A stretch of 64,000 bases of DNA from positions 1,302,001-1,366,000 of the forward strand of contig NZ_JAVDYJ010000001.1 of assembly GCF_031458395.1 (NCBI RefSeq). Direction: 5' to 3'. The notes beneath the pieces were generated by a model. That model saw nothing but the letters and a program-made list of their open reading frames with translations, was not told the DNA's origin and ran no database searches. Within the stretch, counting starts at the first letter, position 1, and every line of letters starts with the position of its first letter. This document shows positions 62,872 to 64,000 of this stretch, piece by piece. Position numbers and translations under genes: made by a program. This DNA is from Enteractinococcus fodinae (lineage in GTDB: Bacteria; Actinomycetota; Actinomycetes; Actinomycetales; Micrococcaceae).

Positions 62872-64000
62872 TTATTTAGTTGAGACAGTCTCGCGCATCT
62901 GTTCGAATTCCACTTCGACCTCAGGGTCTGGGTGTTTGGTGAGGAGCGAAACGATAATTGCCACTATGAAGTGGACGAGCACTCCTGGAACGATCTCATA
63001 GAGGTTGATCGTTTCTTTGATGACCGGGACAGTTCCCCAAATGTAGGTCACGACCGCACCGGCGACCATACCGGCCAGCGCACCCATGGCAGTGATGCGC
63101 TTCCAGTACAGCGCCAGCAGGATCATGGGACCGAATGCGGCACCAAACCCGGCCCACGCAAACCCAACCAGATCCAACACGGTGGATTCCGGGTCTTGAG
63201 CGATCAAGATTGCGACAATCGAGACGGCCACGACAGAAAGACGTCCGAGCCACAACTGGGTCCGTTCCTCAGGGTTGCGTTTGAACAGCCCATAAATATC
63301 TTCCACGAGTGCCGACGATGACACCAGCAGCTGCGAGGACATGGTCGACATGATGGCGGCCAATACGGCTGCCAGGACCAGCCCGGCGACAAACGGGTGA
63401 AACAGAATCTGCGATAGCACCAAGAAGACGGTTTCAGGGTTGTCCAATGGCTGGCCAGCATCTTGGAACCATGCCACGCCGATCAGCCCGGTCAACACGG
63501 CGCCACCCATGCACAGGATGACCCAGCCGGTACCGATTCGACGAGCCGTTTTGACCTCGCCGTGGCTGCGGATGGCAAAGAACCGAGCGAGAATGTGTGG
63601 TTGACCAAAATAGCCGAGACCCCAGGCGAGACCCGAAATGATAACCAGCATTGAGGCGCCAGAGAAGTCGCCGCCGGTGAAGGACAGATGGTCGAGACCA
63701 TTTTGTGCATCGGCTTCGTTGATCAAGCTGATGACTTCGCCCGGGCCACCAAGTTGCACGGTAGCAATGATTGGAACGGCGACCAGGGCTGCCAGCATCA
63801 ACAACCCCTGGGCCACGTCGGTTAGTGAAATGCCGAGGAACCCACCAAACACGGTGTAGGCCAGGGTGACACCACCGACCACGAGCACACCGGTCATGTA
63901 ATTCCATCCAAAGGAGGATTCGAAAAACGCGCCAGAAGCCACCATCATTGAGGCGACGTAGAAGATGAAAAAGACCAAAATGATGACCGCTGAAACCGAG
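62872..64000 (-). CDS. putP: Sodium/proline symporter PutP (5'-truncated)
   Basis: The frame is open to the window edge; about 376 C-terminal residues are visible and the N-terminal part lies beyond base 64000. It is a solute:sodium symporter with repeated hydrophobic segments. Family features are the long region from SGAFFESSFGWNYMTGV, through GGVTLAYTVFGGFLGISLTDVAQG (split; YTVFGGFLAVSWTD in E. coli PutP), GQPHILARFFAI (near 145), MSTMSSQLLVSSSALVEDIY, and WAGFGAAFGPMILLALYWKR. It imports proline with sodium. It ends before a strong terminator. Confidence 0.93.
   Translation of the reverse strand, partial: SVSAVIILVFFIFYVASMMVASGAFFESSFGWNYMTGVLVVGGVTLAYTVFGGFLGISLTDVAQGLLMLAALVAVPIIATVQLGGPGEVISLINEADAQNGLDHLSFTGGDFSGASMLVIISGLAWGLGYFGQPHILARFFAIRSHGEVKTARRIGTGWVILCMGGAVLTGLIGVAWFQDAGQPLDNPETVFLVLSQILFHPFVAGLVLAAVLAAIMSTMSSQLLVSSSALVEDIYGLFKRNPEERTQLWLGRLSVVAVSIVAILIAQDPESTVLDLVGFAWAGFGAAFGPMILLALYWKRITAMGALAGMVAGAVVTYIWGTVPVIKETINLYEIVPGVLVHFIVAIIVSLLTKHPDPEVEVEFEQMRETVSTK

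Noticed and set aside
1-64000. CRISPR arrays, insertion sequences and RNase P, SRP or tmRNA genes
   Set aside because: I found no direct-repeat arrays, no transposase frames or terminal inverted repeats, and no hallmark motifs of these RNAs.

Overview
The window is a 64 kb stretch of an actinobacterial chromosome, most likely from the Micrococcales (a Micrococcaceae-like organism of moderately high G+C). The evidence is: genes and gene order of that phylum (tig-clpP1-clpP2-clpX, valS, folC-DUF4233-ndk, rne-rplU-rpmA-obgE-proB-proA-nadD-rsfS-gpgP), a mycothiol-dependent nitroreductase-like protein, a trHbO-type globin, a DUF222/HNH gene, a translational ileS T-box, and many genes that lack a ribosome binding site but have a -10 hexamer 6-7 nt before the start codon. 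From about 15.5 to 50.6 kb the gene set largely matches what I recall of the Mycobacterium tuberculosis Rv2419c-Rv2467 block, so most of the window is core chromosome. I see no insertion sequence, CRISPR array or prophage.

Layout. 0-8 kb: the end of a thioredoxin-reductase-like flavoprotein, tRNA-Arg, an ssb paralogue with a LexA-like operator, ettA, a UMF1-family transporter, tesB, a conserved hypothetical, and an OsmC-truncated globin fusion. 7.7-11.6 kb: molybdenum-cofactor genes (moaE, moaD, moeA, a MoeB/MoeZ-like protein) and fdhD. 11.8-15.6 kb: a small accessory-looking patch with a DUF222/HNH protein, a lipoprotein and a PKD-domain secreted protein. 15.6-21.3 kb: pepN, rpiB, an Nei/Fpg glycosylase and lipB-lipA. 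21.9-30.1 kb: tRNA-Gly, tRNA-Pro, tig, clpP1-clpP2, clpX, a Rv2466c-like protein and valS. 30.2-39.3 kb: an SDR, a cupin protein, the T-box with ileS, folC, a DUF4233 protein, ndk, a NUDIX hydrolase and a VKOR. 39.6-50.6 kb: rne/rng, rplU, rpmA, obgE, proB, proA, a small membrane protein, nadD, an acidic membrane-anchored protein, rsfS and a GpgP-like phosphatase. 50.6-64 kb: tRNA-Ala, an NTF2-like protein, a lipoprotein class B PBP, a metallo-hydrolase, a hemerythrin, another NTF2-like protein, hrpB, a ChaA-type antiporter, an old-yellow-enzyme homologue, a Crp/Fnr regulator with an FNR-type box at its own promoter, a SRPBCC-SDR39U1 protein and the C-terminal part of putP.

How the genes work together. 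Protein quality control is represented by trigger factor and ClpXP1P2. Ribosome and RNA functions include EttA, ObgE, RsfS, L21, L27, RNase E/G and two aminoacyl-tRNA synthetases. Cofactor supply covers lipoate, molybdopterin, NAD and folate, and proline synthesis is covered by proB-proA. The 3' end carries redox and nitrosative-stress candidates (hemerythrin, OYE, Crp/Fnr). I found no clearly new multi-gene system. The observations most worth a second look are the OsmC-globin fusion, the autoregulatory FNR-type box with matching recognition-helix residues but no [4Fe-4S] cysteines, a tRNA 3'-end-like fragment overlapping the hemerythrin stop codon, the likely SOS operator and DnaA boxes near ssb, and the dense set of probable leaderless promoters.
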